Below, one piece after another: positions 34,120 to 47,447 of a stretch of DNA of 64,000 bases (positions are counted from its first letter, which is position 1; the number at the start of each line of letters is the position of its first letter). A program made the translations under genes and the position numbers. The DNA comes from Burhinus oedicnemus (taxonomy: Eukaryota; Chordata; Aves; Charadriiformes; Burhinidae), in contig VFFE01006979.1 in NCBI GenBank assembly GCA_008921705.1, forward strand, positions 235,251 to 299,250, given 5' to 3'. A model generated the notes under the pieces. The model was not told where the DNA came from and searched no databases. It was given only the letters and a program-made list of their open reading frames with translations.

Positions 34120-37100
34120 TCACAGGATCTTTCTCCGTGTGCTCTCGGTACAGCGGTTCAGGATGACGTCTTTGCTGGGACGGGGAGGAACAGCAGGCTG
34201 AGCCTTGGGCTTGTTCTCCTCTTGCTCATTTTTCTCAACTGTGGGTAAAGCAGATGTACAGATGGGTCAGACTACCCAACACCCTCATGTGAACACTCAA
34301 AAGCTTCCTATGTAATGGCCAACAAAGCTCCTGCCTCTCCTCCTGTCTCAGCTGCATGTGATGGTCTTCCCAGAGGTCGGGGTGGTGGGATAAGCCCACC
34401 GGTGCCCAGCTGGGAGCTCTGCTCAGGTGGGAGCCCAGCTCTAGGTCTGCATGAGGATCTGCTCTCCCTTGGGAAGGTCATGGATCCTGCACGGGGATTA
34501 CCAGATCTAAAGCATCTACCTCAATAGCAGCCTCCTTCTTCAAGCAACACTTCCCTCTAGGTGCTTTGCTGACAGCTAATGTACACGATAATGGTAATGG
34601 TAACAGCAGCACAAGTGAGGGTAGGTGCACAGAAGAAAGCACAGGTCCTAAATGTGGGCTGACCTCCCACCAGGACCGTATTCTGCTCCTTCTCTGTTAG
34701 ACGTATAACCAGAGGTAAGATACCTCATTGAAAAGAAACATCTCCCTGCACATGCTTTCCCCATAGGAAAAGGGTGGACAGGCAAGGTATGACCTCCATC
34801 TGCTGTCCTGCTCCGGCAACCAGCGTTGGAGGGCACGGGCCGTGCCTGCGGGACTTTGGTCCATGTCCAGGGCAAAGGCCCTGCTGGGACTTACTGATGA
34901 CATTGGCCTTGTTCTGGAATTTTTCCTTCATGTTCCTCTGGCTCTGGAGGTACTTCTTGCTGTTCCTCCTGTAGGTGTCCTGGCTGATCTGCTTCCGGCC
35001 CTGCTTGTGGATGCTCTTCGCGTTTCGGATGGTGGATCTGCAGTGAGTCAGAAACAAAACGTTCAGTTTCCGTGCCCGCAGCTCTCACGCCTTGCACTTT
35101 CTCACCGAGGATCTCCCCAGCCCTGCCTCTCACAGGCTGCAGCTGGACCCCACGCTTCCTCCTCTGCCTCACCCAAACCTCAGTATCTGGTTTGTGGTTT
35201 TGCCCGGTGGATGCCAGCCCTCAAGGGCAGCCATAGGTGAGACGTGATGTACGGCATGTTAGCAGGCAGCTGGAGCAGTGCTTCGGAAGCAAATACTGAA
35301 GGGTGAAGCCTGAGCGCAAGCCTGGAAAGTGATGATGGGGATGGCAAGGTAGGTTGGGCATAAGGCTGGAAGGACGAGATGGACGTGAGGTTTATCCAAC
35401 AGAGTTCAAGCAAGCCCTGGAAGTGATCTATAGCTCTTGGATGGGTGGACATAGAGCATCTGTAGTGGCTGCAACACTGAGATCCCTGGTGTGGTGTTTG
35501 GCATGGCTCCCCGGTGCCCAAGGATCAGCCCCCGGGCCAGGGGAACAGAGTGTGGGGTACGTGTCAATGTGCACCTGGATGTGCAGTGTGGAACCCACAG
35601 CAGAGAAACCACGGAGAGAAGTGAAAGGCTGAGCAGCCTGGGGCTGTGTGGTGGCACGCTGCCGCAGGGGAACCCCCAGCACTGAGGGCTGTCCCCAGGC
35701 AGGCAGATGGCAGCCACCACTTTGTTTTCACTACCAGGGCATGAGCGACGTGGCTCCTGACATCCGTCCCACGGCACTGTCCTCCTGCTCTGCTCAAGGC
35801 AATGGCCCCTTGCTGTGCCCACCTGCCTTCAGCCTCTCCCCGGTTTGAGCACGTACCCGTCTCAAAGCAAAGCTCTTGCCCACAACAGCAGGTCACCACC
35901 TTTGCAACAGGGCTCAGCTTAGGGACAGCATTCACCAACGGTGGGGCAAGCCACCGTCCTTGAAATAGGCCACCTCACCTCCCCCAAGGGTATCAGTAGA
36001 CATCACTGCGCTCAAATAGGTGGATTTGGGCCATTTGTCACTGTCTCACACTCAATCTGTGCTCCAGCAGGGCTGGATTTTGAGAGACTTTATAGCAAGG
36101 CTGCCGTGTTTTCTTGTAGGGGAGAAAAGATAGCGGCAAGCTCTGCCCTTCCTAGCAGTTTTCTTCGCATCGGAATTAATGAGTTATTATTGCTTTTTAT
36201 CTTTTTAATCAAAATAAAATCCCTTCCATTAGCTCAAATCCTCCCATCAGATTAGGCCATTTGGCAGCTCTGATTAGTCAAATCTCTCCCCGCTTCTCAA
36301 AGGTTCAGTGCTTGCACTTAGGAAATAAGAAAAAGGCCAATTTGAAAATTAAACGAGATTAGCCCAGAAAAGAAACTTCGCAGAAGGACAAGGAGAAATG
36401 CGCTTGGCTGGAGGACCTGCTGGAGCGAGGACCGTGCAGCCCTGTGTCAGAAATGCCGGATGCCTCTGCTCATGGAAGTCGGGGAGCACAGGGCTATTTT
36501 TGCTGCAGCCCTGCAGGATCTGACTCCTGGTGTGTCTTTGCTCTGCTCGCATCTCTCCTGGGCAGTTCCTCATTGCCAGGGCAAACGAGGGACTGTCTGG
36601 TTTCGTTTCACCCACCTCGAAGAGCTTTAGTCCTCCTACCCCCCACCCGGGGCTTCTCCTACCTCCGTGGAGGAGCGCTGCGGTTCCTCAGCTCGCTCTT
36701 CATGGAGGTGTTCGCCTCCCCGGATTTCTGCAGGTACATGGAGGGGTAATAACCCGTGGTTTCATCCTTCCTGCAGTGCAACACAAAGCAACATTGCTTG
36801 CAGTCTTGGCTCTGCGACCACCATCTCCTCACCCCTCTCCCCAGCAGGATTGCTGGTGGTGGGTGGGCTCTTTCTTCTCAAGTTCATTGCAGCGATGGGG
36901 GCTTTAACTGTCCCCCCACCTTATGTGCCTGTGGCTCTCCCTGAAAGTGTTGCTTGAGTACCAAAAGCAAGTAGGTAGCAGACAGCAATGGCCCACAGCT
37001 CTCAGGGTCCCACCAGCTCATATTCTCTCCCCTGAGGGTTTTGCTGGGCTCCTAAAGCATCGCTCAGGGCCTCCTGCCAGACACCCTGCTGCTGTGTGCT

Positions 37101-40100
37101 CAAAAAACACTCCCTGGTCCCCGGCCCGTCTCCCCCACCAGCCCAGCACACCTGCAAACCCCAGGAGATCCTCCTGGCACCACTCTCCTGGGCACAGGCT
37201 GGGGCAGGAGGATCCCCAGGGTTTTGCAACCACCTCGTGTCCTGCTACGAATGCGCCATCTGTGACTCTCCGGAGCACAAATGCAGCTGGGGTTCCCCTT
37301 GGGAAAGCCCGAGTTTGCATGACAGGCCAGGGCTGGGATGAAAGTTGAGGTTTTGCAAAGCAAAATCTGTCGAATACTTAGGGGCAGGCAAAAAACCAGA
37401 GACTTTTTTTCCCATCTCTCTCCTTCTTGGCTATCTCTGAAGCCCCCAGCAGAGGAAGCCCCAGCTGCAACGTTTAACATTTGGCAAAGCCACAGGCTAC
37501 TAGAAGCAGCTCTGCAAAAGGAAGTGGTGGGCAGCGGCACCGAACGGCCTGTCTCCAGTGAGGAGAACCGCTGGTTCATCCCTTCCCTCTGCCCGAATCC
37601 CACTTGCCTGATTCATTCTTGGCATCTCTCACCTGATGACCCACCAACCATCAAGGAGCTTGTGGATGACTTCTATGGTATCACCCTCCTTGAGGGACAG
37701 CTCGTCCTCCTCCATGGCTGTGTAGCTTTTCTGGACAACGTATTGCTCACCTGCGCACAAAATGGGGACGCTGAGTTGTACGCTACCACCCCAGGAACGG
37801 GGCTCAGCCTCTCCAGCCACTGAGGAGAGGAGGCACCAGAACATCTACCCTACATTTCAGGCAAACCCAGGGTGCTTCAGGTCTCCAAGTTTGGATTCAG
37901 ACTTCCCCCAGCCTTGTCAGTGCCTGTGGCTCATCCCAGCCCCTCCAGCCCCTCTCCAGGAGAAAGCTGGTGAAAGGAAGCAGTGGGAAGCACTCCTCTC
38001 TCTGCTGAAGAGCATGTTTATAATTCGGGTGATTACATGAGGAAGAAGGAAGTGTTGCTAATAGAGTCTGTTGCAGTGTTTCAAAAACCACAAAGATGAA
38101 GCCCGGAAAGCAACCTGCATGAGTCTGCAGGATCCTCCCTCTGCTCTGTGCGATAAGGCCCCGCTGTCACGGTGGGGCGATACAGAGGACTGATAAAGAG
38201 AACGCAGAAGCCAAGCACTGGGGACGTCCTACACCTTGGTTCCGATGCTGCACTGTGCTCCTTTGCCAGCCCAGCAACTCAGCATGCTCCCAGCTAGCTC
38301 AGGACGGCCACTGGATGCAGATGTGCATCCGTGATCCGTCAAAACAAGCATCTAATGCTGAGTTGCAGGTCAGGGGAAGCTCCTGAGGTTGAGAGTAAGG
38401 AATTGAACCATGAGATTTATCCCTCCTGGCAGCTCCTACAGCAAGAACTCCCTGCCCTGCTCAGCACGGACTGCCCAGTGGGGGCCTTGCGATGAACCAT
38501 GCCAGCGGGGAGCCGTGGCAGGCTGCGCTCTGGTGCACACCCTGGTCACCCCAACATTTTACCCGCGTAGTTGGGCTCCTGCTCTTCAGACTCATCGGGA
38601 CCATCCATCGGCTCCAGATAGGCAGCTGGCACCCAGCCCCGTTTGTTCTTCAACTGGCAAAACCACCAGCCTGCAAGGAAAGAAGCCACGAGCAAGAGTG
38701 TGGGTGGCATGGGGGCACCACGGGGGCACAAGTCTGTCCCCAGCCAGGGTTGGCAAAGGCATCCACGTGGCCTGGACGGAAGGGACGGTGCCGGGGCTGC
38801 TCTCTGTTTACATGGTGCAACCAGGGAGCTTGGCCAGTTCATCCTGTTTCCTCCTGGGCAGGAAACCTCACAGGCTGAGGCACGCGGGGAGCTTGCAGGG
38901 TTTTCTAGGATTGCCCCACACCCTCCCTGGCTGAAACCGACTGTCATGTGGCTCCATGTGAATGTGAAACACGTCCCAAGGGAGTGGGAAGCACCAAGAG
39001 GTTCAGTGCTGCCAGCTGCATTTGCTCTGAGCCTCTCCTCTCCATCAGGAGACCCTGATGCAACCGCCTACCCTTTAACCTATGAAGCGGTGTAACTACC
39101 TCGCATGCTGCGTTTGGACGTGAGATGCAAGAGCAGCCCCTGTCCCTGCTTGAAATGGTGGCCAGGAGGGGGCTGGCCCTCGGGGGCTCGCTGGAGGAAA
39201 GGACACATACCACTCTCGCTCTTCTCCACGACGTCCACCATGTCCTCAGCTTTTAGATCCATCTCAGATGTGGAGCTCTTCTCGTAGTCGGCGATGACTC
39301 GGTACGTTTGCAGGACAATAGGGCCCGTGATGTCTGCGTGCGAGAAGTGAGAGATGTTCCCTCTCCTGGCTCCCGGCACAGAAATACCCTATTTCAGGCA
39401 GGCCAAGAGCAGCCCAGGACAGCCCAAAGCACCCTCCCAGCCTCTTCTGGTCCCAAACCAGCTGGATCCCAGGACAGGGACTCATCCCTCCTGAGGCTGT
39501 GGTTTCCTCCCAGCTGCAGCTCCGGCACAGAGACCATGCTCTCGGTCAGGGCATCTGCCATGGCATGGCTGCCCCTCTCCCCACTGGGCTTTGCTGCTGC
39601 TGCGGCTGCCACTTGCGCCCCTCTGAGGCATCTCACCGGTGGAGTTTTTCTTGGCATCCTTTGGTAGGAGGAAGACCTCAGCCTTCTTGATCCTAGACAG
39701 GTCAGAGCAAAGGCAGCTCAATGCCAACCGCCCCTCACCGCCGGCAGCAGCGCCCTCCCTGTGGGCTACTGCCAGCGCCCGGGGCCGGGGACACAAGATT
39801 TCCCCCAAAATGCTGGGCAGCTGGACTCACTGACTGTCTGTGACGGGGTTCGTGTCGTCGGGACGGACCTTGAAGAAGTTGACCACGTGCAGGCACCGGG
39901 AGATCTTGTGGGGCAAGTTGACCAGCGTGTAGCAGTACTCGGCCAGCGTGCCCTGCCTGTTCTGGGTCGAGCGCTGCCCGTCGAACCACTTTGGGGCTGG
40001 GGGAGAGGGGAAAGGACTTAGAAAAAGCAGACAGAAAGCCCTGTTTTTACGACTTTCCCAAGCAGGCTGCTCTGAGTTATTAATTTTGCCCTGAAAACAA

Positions 40101-42519
40101 GCGGATTTGGCCCCAGGGTGCTGCATGGTGCCCATAAGGCAAAGCTCTGCGGGAGCATGGTCCCGTCTCCTCCCTCGCTGCTCTGGCCCCGGCCTCGGCA
40201 GGCACACGGGGGAGCACGCACGGTGCTGAGAAAGCTGGGGAGACGCTGGCCGCGGGGCCACGGCTGTTTTGCGGAAGCGCTGGGGCTGCGGGTTCCTGGT
40301 TTCGGCCGTGCGGCTGGGGAAGGCGAGCATGGTGCAGTGCCCAGCCCGGCTGCCATGGGCAGCGCGGAGGAGAGCGCTGTGCAGCTGGACTCGTCCCCCG
40401 CAACCCACGGACCCTCGCGCAGCTCGTGCAAACCCAGAAAAGACTCTGTTTGACCCCGTTTCAGTTACAGGGCAACACCCACATCCATGCTCAGGCTAAG
40501 CCCAGCTGCTGGGCAGTAAACACAGCGGCTGCACCGGGGACACAAGGAGGAGCAGAGGGGACCAGGCTGTGGCCAGGGGAGATGTGCGCATCCCTCACGC
40601 CACCGGCCACAGCACATGTCCTGCAGCAGCCAGTCTTGATCCCAGGGCTCCCAAATGCCGCTGGCAGCCTGGACCCACAAGCAGTGTTGAACCCCACGTC
40701 AGGGTCCATGTGTGCAGCCGGTGGTGACCCTGCAGCTGTCCCACACCTGCCTCGTCCCCCAGTGCTTTCAGTTCCCCAAACGGGACAAGGACACTCCGAA
40801 CAGCCCCAGCATGGCGGCGGCAGCACGTGGGAAGGGTCCCAGCACGGTGGTGGTAGTCTGGCCCTGAGGCGAGCGCCCCTAGACGTGGCACCCACACTGC
40901 TGCGTGGTGCAGGTTTATTCCTCCTTTGAGAGGTGTCGACCACGACCCCGCAGCTATTTCTCACGCTCCTTCCTGCCTCCTTTAAAGCGGGAAATTAAAT
41001 AAAAGGGGGAATTTTGCTGACCTGCACCTTGCTTAGGGACAAACCGTCAGCTTTTTGGATCAGCAGTTCATTCCCTGTCACTGAAGACATATTGCATCGT
41101 TTCCTCTTACAAAATATCTGTGTTGCCATAAGGGCACTAAAACCAACCCCAGTGACGGTGTCACCAAAGGAGGGCTCAGCTCAGGGTCCCCAAAGCCAGA
41201 CCCTTTGCACCAGCCAAGGGTCACAGCTGATGCTGTGGGATGTGTCTCTCCTTCGGGGAGGAAGGACGGGGTCTGCGGGGCTGGGGAGTGTTGGAGGAAA
41301 CCACCGCCACTGCTCAGACCTTTCTGGGGTTTTGATTTCAAGCCCAGCGGGCGGGAACAGAAATCGCATGAAGACAGCCGGCAGAGCTCGCCCCTCCAGG
41401 GAATTTCCCAACCGGCTGCAATTTCTCTTTTAACCCCCAGCCCTGGTGCCTGCCCCTCACCTGGCAAATGCGGGATGATCCGGTTCTCCATGTTGATGTC
41501 CCCGGATTCAATGGGGAACATCTCCTTTAGCGCTTTCTGCGGAGAAGAGCCAGGCACGGCCGTGAGGATGGCGCCGGGGGATCCCCCTGTGGCACCCACA
41601 TCCCTGCCCGTGGCTTTCCCCTCCTTCTCGGCACTGGCCTTGCTGCCGCTGGCATGTGCTGGCTGGACCCCGCGCCTCGACACTGGGAGAAATCTGCCAG
41701 GGGAGCACGGAGCCGATGGCTCCCCCCTTCATGGGGCGATGGAGATTGAAGCACTGGGACTCGGGGAAACTTTTTTGAGTCAGGCTTGTTTTGGGGCCGT
41801 TTCAGCTGGAATTCACTCTCCTCTTTCTCCCCACCCTGAGCCCTGGTGCACTGGGCTGGGGAGCTGGTGCCCGCCCTGGGTTGACTTACGTGAAATTCGT
41901 ATATCTCAGTAAACCGGCGGTAGACGACCTTTTCGGAGAGGTCGTTCCACTTCACCAGGAACATGTAGACCTGAGGGATAAAGCAGAGGTGCTGCAGCTC
42001 TGCGGGTGAGCGGGACCCTGCACCCCATTGCAGCCGAAGCCCCCGGGAGCCTCGCGGATGTTTCGGTTTCAGATCAACTGTGTTTTTTCCTTCCACCACC
42101 CCGATGTAAGTAGTTCTGCCCAGGCTGCGAGCGAGGTGGGTGCTAGGGAAGCTCGGCAGGGACGGAGAAGGGACAGAAACATGCAGATGGGTGGGAATCA
42201 AAGAGGGTAAAGCCCTTTCCAAGCCTGCAAAGTAACCAACGGCTTGCAAAGGAGATGCTCAAAATCTTGTGCATTCAGGACATTTTAGCCTCTGGCTGCC
42301 TCCAGCTCATGCCATCAGCCACGACCTCCCCAAAAAAGGATGCTCTTAAGCCCTCGGTCGCATTTATCTAAAGAAATTTGCTGGCCAGGCTTTTCACCCC
42401 AGCCAGTCCTCGCTACTCAGCTCGTCGGAAGGTCGCTGCATACTCACATAGTGCTGGCTGGGGAAAAACCTTTTCTCGTAGCCCAGCAGCTCGATGTGCC
42501 GGATGAAGGCATCCCCCAT
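34120..42519 (-). CDS. NCF1: NCF1, p47phox, cytosolic organiser of the phagocyte NADPH oxidase (complete, 11 exons, 389 aa)
   Basis: p47phox brings p67phox to membrane flavocytochrome b558 (NOX2/p22phox) after phosphorylation. Exons in order: 42448-42519, 41890-41970, 41461-41536, 39831-39996, 39637-39692, 39211-39333, 38563-38670, 37633-37750, 36663-36770, 34895-35037, 34120-34238; sum 1170 nt, all GT-AG; human has 11 exons and 390 aa. PX domain about 1-125, with lipid-binding R42, R43 ([12 protein letters not shown]) and R90 at the human positions. First SH3 about 157-214 with W193 (SESGWWFCQL); second SH3 about 228-283 with W263 (DGWWVIR) and YYPSMYL. The autoinhibitory basic stretch about 298-341 reads [20 protein letters not shown]. 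The p67phox-binding proline-rich tail reads QPAVPPRPS (364-372). The start is ATG at 42519, opening [18 protein letters not shown]. Odd: several serines phosphorylated in human are replaced (see findings). Confidence 0.98.
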
Positions 42520-42670
42520 AGCTGCTCCTAGCCGTGGCGTCCCGCTCCGGCTCCTGCTCCTGCCTCTCCGGGTGTCTCAGCGTCCTCTCCTCCCCTCTGC
42601 CTTCGCACAGCTCCGCTTCGCCGTTAAAGCCCCTGGGAAAGCGGAAGTCCCGCTGCAATCGCACCCGTAA
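42520..42670 (-). promoter_or_regulatory. NCF1: NCF1 proximal promoter / 5' UTR with a candidate PU.1 (ETS) site
   Basis: GGGAAAGCGGAAGTCC at 42635-42650 has the A-rich flank and GGAAGT core of a PU.1 site and lies about 120 bases before the start codon. Human NCF1 transcription in myeloid cells is known to depend on PU.1 close to the start. Further GAGGA-type purine stretches occur on the gene strand between it and the ATG. No TATA box is seen. Assignment is by motif and position only. Confidence 0.5.
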
Positions 42671-45600
42671 TTGTTTACCCGCTGTGGTTTATATTGAGTC
42701 GGTGTTTCCCGTGGGGAGTCTCCAGCCTGGCCCCTCCAGCCGCTCCGGGGCTGGGGAGGAGGCGGGCAGCAGGGAGGCCTTGGGGGATGCCCTGGAGGCA
42801 TCTCTGAAATCAGCGGACAGGGCCAGGTCAGCTGTCCCGATAGCCAAGTGGCCCCTCCGATCGCTGGGGCTGCCCCGTGACGGCACAGCAGCACCCGTTT
42901 TGCAGAGGGTCAAGGACAAAGTGCTTTGGCAACGGCAACCAGAGGAGTCTTCACCCTCTCGAGCAGAGCTGGATGGGCTGAATGAAGCACGTAACGCGCT
43001 CCCCGAGCCCAGGGACGGCAGCACCGTGGCTGGGAGACCGCCCTGCGCTCCCAGGGCAGGCGGGGAAGCTGGGGACACGGCGCAGGCAGGATGGGGCAGC
43101 CACAGGCTGCGCGTGCAAGAGCTCCTGCCCTTGCATCACCGGTTCCTTTCAGTCACCTGCAGCTTCCCCAAAATCCGCCAGCAAAAGGCTCCCTTGAGCA
43201 GCCCGAGGACCTGAGCCAGCCCCAGCGCCTTACCCAGGCACAGGGCTGGGTAGGAGCAGCGGCCACGGACGACTCCGGGCATGGGGAAACGCCAGGGTGG
43301 GCTGGAGATGGACCCCTGCCTCCCCCTGGGGGAGCAGGAGGGTCCCTTGCAAAGCCCCTCTGCAATGGCAGGACACCAGCATCCTCCTCCTCCTCCGGCC
43401 CCAGCTCGGAGCAGAAAGGCCTGAAGGGACGTGAGGGCTGCGCCTATCGGTCCCACACCGCTCACAGGCAAACGTGCACCTGGGGGCACTTTTGTCCCCA
43501 GCAAGGGCACCCTCGGTTACATTGGGTGCCAGCACTGGGCTGTCCCCTGACAGAGCCAGGACCCGCTCTCCACGGGAAGAGCCCAGCTCCAGCCCCATCC
43601 CCTCCGGCAGCACGTGCTCGGGTGCAGCCGGTGTCCCCGGCAGGCCAACACCTTACTGGCAGCGGGGACATCTTGGTCGGTGAGGCAGCACCTGCGTCCC
43701 CGTTCCTGGCAGGCGGCAGCCCCAGCCCACCAGCGGAGCTAACACTGCCCGTCAACACCAAACTGGGGCCCAGGGTCAGCCCCCGATGCCCCCCATCAGC
43801 TGTAAAGCCAAAAGCTTGCTCTGCCTGCATTCAAAAAAAAAAAAATAAATCAAATACTCACCATAACTTCACCCCTGAATCTCAAGCATGGTGCTTTGCA
43901 GGTGTTGAGATCAGAAACGTGGTCGTTTAAATTTGGCTTCTTACTATTTTAATATGGGGACTTCCCTGTACGCAAGGCAAAATTATACGAGTAATATTAA
44001 AAAGATACCTCCAGGGCTGTTCTGATTCCGCGCTGTTCACAGCCGGGATCGCTGCTTCTTATGCAGAACCACTACAAACTTTGTCATGAAAGCTAATTTT
44101 ATAATTACAGTTGTTTGTACTAAACTGAAAACTGCTTTACAGACAGCACATTGCTGGAAACCACTTAATTCACACGTTTCTTCCCGTTTCCTCATTCCTC
44201 ACCTTGCGATGTGACAAGTGAAACGGAGCTTGTAGATCTCCCTGCTGGCGATGGGCTTCCACCAACTGCCCCATGGCTACCAGGTGGCAAGAAACATAAT
44301 TTTAGAAGATTTTGGGAGGAGTAATGACTCATCTGATAAAGAAGCTGAGTTTACGGAGTTCAGGAGCTGATCCGTGTTTTAGGAAACAAGGCTGGCATCC
44401 GAACGCAGGACCGGATTTTTGAGACAGATGGAGAACTTCCACTGGCCTCCAGACCCAGGGCACTGCACCGCTGCTTTGGGGTGAGAACAGCGCATACGGG
44501 ACGTAAAGGTGACAGATTTCAACCACGGTTATGGAAGACGAAGCGCTGGAGGTTTAGAGTTTGTTAGGTGAATGGACTATCCTCTTTTCTGCAGTGCTTC
44601 CACCCAAAACTAGTACCAAAACTCCCCAGAAATTAAAACCCGAAGGCCACCCTAATGTATTTTTTTCATTTTTTTGCTAGTATAAATTTAAGCTTAATTC
44701 AATCCAGAGCCAAGGGAGGCCTAGCCTATGTCACTGACGGCAAATTGCTGTGTGTGAAGAGCACTACATGCTCTAACAGCTGTTGCGAAATCACAAAAAT
44801 GAAAGTCTGCCCTCTTCCTTAGCGGTCGGTCGCTGATGAGAGAGACAGGAAAAGAAACGAAAGAGAAAGGGTTCAAGTTTCTTATGTGGAAAACTTCAAA
44901 TCCCAAGGGAAAAAACACTGGCCAGCAGCTGCCCAACGGAGGTGCTGGACCTCATCTGACAGCTAGTGGTTACCGCTGTGAGGACAGCCGGGGTGCCGGA
45001 CCCGAGGAACAGCAGGCTCCGCCACGGACACCCTGGATCCTACACTGCTTGGATCCAAAATTCCTATTAAAGAGAAAGGAAGCAGCCCAAGGAGCAGGAT
45101 GGTATTTCAAAGTTCAGTAACACACGGGGCATAGATACGGGTCTGCTGCTTCATCACCACAAAGCTTCTCTGCTGGAATAAAAACATATTCAGAGCTCTG
45201 GTAAGTTGCTGAAATTTTATTTATTTACTTGTTTATTAGTACAACAAGACTTTTTAGGGCATTATCACTAAATACCCGCAGAGTGACACACCTCATTTAT
45301 TACTAGTTTGGAAATGAGTGAGATTTTCATACACGGTCAACATCTTAGAAGTCTGCTACCTGTTAGGACAATATATAGAGATAGATAATTTTTTTAATAT
45401 AAAATTGATATTTGGAAGGTATAAATATTGGTGCAATTACTTTGTCAGTTTAATTTCTCCCTACTGGATATAAAGCAAAATGTCAGAGACCAAAAAGAGA
45501 GTTCAGTGTTGAACGCCGACGCACCCATCAGCATTACTGCGAGCCCAGCAGCGGGAGGGACACAACGCACACCACCACCCTAACTCCCAGTGTCGTATAC

Positions 45601-47430
45601 GCACACCAGTCCTTCCAGTAAAGCCACGGCATCAGTTTTCACTTCATTTTTCTTTCAGCTCCTGCACGCGAAGCGCACGATACATCCGCAGGACGTCCAC
45701 GCTCTGCTGTTCTATACTTGACTGGAATTATTTATTTTCAGTCCTTTTGCTATGATGACTCAACCCTCATTTTGTGCGAGCGCTAACGACTCCAGCAGCA
45801 ATATCGACCCTTGCTGGGCAGGCAGCTGTGCAGAAAGTGCCTCCTAAAGATAGCCGAGAGCGAAGAAGGGATGGACCATCCTTCTGCTTTTTCAAAAAGG
45901 GAAGTCGAGAGCCAGCTGAAAACCCAGAGAAAGCTGCATTAAGTCATTTCCCCATTCTAAAACATTTCTAGCAGCGATCGCGGAACTGGCCGTTGCCCTG
46001 ATAACAATCTATTTATGGAGGTATGTTAACTGAGCACGTCCATTAAAGTCACCAGCAGTGAAATCCGTCGGTGGTTATGATTTGGGAGAGTACCCACAGA
46101 GCTGAGAGTTAACAGGTAGGTAAAGTCAACGGGCTCATTCCCATGGGATTGCGATAGGGGCTGTCTGCCGAGGCAGGAAGGCAGCACTGCGTGGGTCACC
46201 ACCCGTTCCCATCTGGAGAGCTGGAAGGTACAACCGGCATGAGCGTTTTCAGGACGACCCAATGTGGAGCTAACCCTGCTCCTACTGACATCAACAGCAC
46301 AAGGTCCGAATATTTAAGCGGGAGCACCTAGATCGGCACGGAGCAATTGTGGAAACACAAGCACACGGCCTACAGCTCTCCCTCGCCTCCAGAATGACAG
46401 AGCATGCGCTGCTCTCAATTCATCTGCTGAATTTCAGGTTGCTCCCAAGGAACAGACACTGTATCCTATTGAATTTAAGGCTTCAAAATTTTCCTTGAAG
46501 GTACAACCACCTCACCCATCTGGAGCTGGATTTCTGCCTGAAAGGCATGACTGGAACTTACTTCCTTCGCTGGGATGAGTAACTATGCTACAGCATGTTC
46601 TACCTGCCTACAGAATTACCGCTACAACTTAATTTGTTGTAAAATATGTAAAGGTATACTGCACGGACAGTCATGAAAACCATCAGAGAAGTCTTTATTT
46701 CTCAACCAGGGAATAAGGTTTACCATTTGTGCATAACGCAGTCATCCCAAACTCATGCCAAGAAAAGAGAAACCTTTACAATCATCTGTATCTTCTCTAC
46801 AGAGATTATCATATAGCCAGAACTTTACATCTCTTACTGTTTGTGAAACTTTAAAAAAAAAATAAAGCGTACATGAGTCTCTTACATGATGTGGGGCGTA
46901 ACCAGGACTAGAGAGGACTTAACTTCTGACATAGTAGGACTCACAGCAGCGTGTAGCATACGTTTCATAACTAGTTCTAGATGAACGGAAGAGAAGTGCT
47001 CTCGGAGGTCCATGCGAGTTTTGCCTACGCTCGGACTGCAAGACCAGACCCACCGTATACAAACCATGGGATAATCTGATAAAACATGCACTTACTACTT
47101 TGAATTAACGGAACAGACTATAACAGGGTTTAATTGAATTTGGTTCCTAATCCACACACTGAAATACTGACCATTTCACAGTCCATCTCATTAATGCGTA
47201 CTAACGGTCAAGTGAACCAATTTATCTTTTATTTATGAAAAACATATGAATTGTGATAGATATCATAGGAAAAATTAGTTCAAATATACAGATACTATTG
47301 TCCAATAAGCCATTACAGGAGTAAGAACCAAAAATTACTGATTCCCCCCCTCCCCCCCCAAAGTAAAACTAACAAACTGAACTAGCAGGAATTTTTCTTC
47401 ATTACAAAAGCTGAGATGCATTCAGGTACG
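42671..47430. other. Intergenic region between NCF1 and the GTF2I 3' end
   Basis: The first 1.2 kb (to about 43,830) is GC-rich with long chance frames on both strands. The rest is of average composition. There is an A run at about 43,836-43,846. I see no exon with family similarity. In particular no GTF2I-type repeat exon is present, so GTF2IRD2, which follows NCF1 in human, is not here. Confidence 0.5.
47344..47359. repeat. Short C-rich tract
   Basis: Two runs of C separated by a T, just beyond the probable end of the GTF2I transcript. Simple sequence. Confidence 0.7.
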
Positions 47431-47441
47431 TGAAATTCAGC

Positions 47442-47447
47442 TTTATT
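47442..47447 (-). terminator. GTF2I: Candidate GTF2I polyadenylation signal (AATAAA)
   Basis: Chosen among several AATAAA on the gene strand by its context; not certain. Confidence 0.4.

Noticed and set aside
36923..40453. Several + strand frames of 110-170 codons across NCF1
   Set aside because: They are antisense to NCF1 exons and GC-rich introns whose minus-strand coding assignment is certain.
43091..43930. 279-codon + strand frame upstream of NCF1, the longest in the window
   Set aside because: GC-rich, Pro/Ser/Ala-rich composition, no family resemblance, and overlapping long frames on the opposite strand. This fits chance openness in GC-rich DNA.
42671..47430. Possible GTF2IRD2 or other gene between NCF1 and GTF2I
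   Set aside because: No I-repeat-type exon or other conserved exon was found on either strand.
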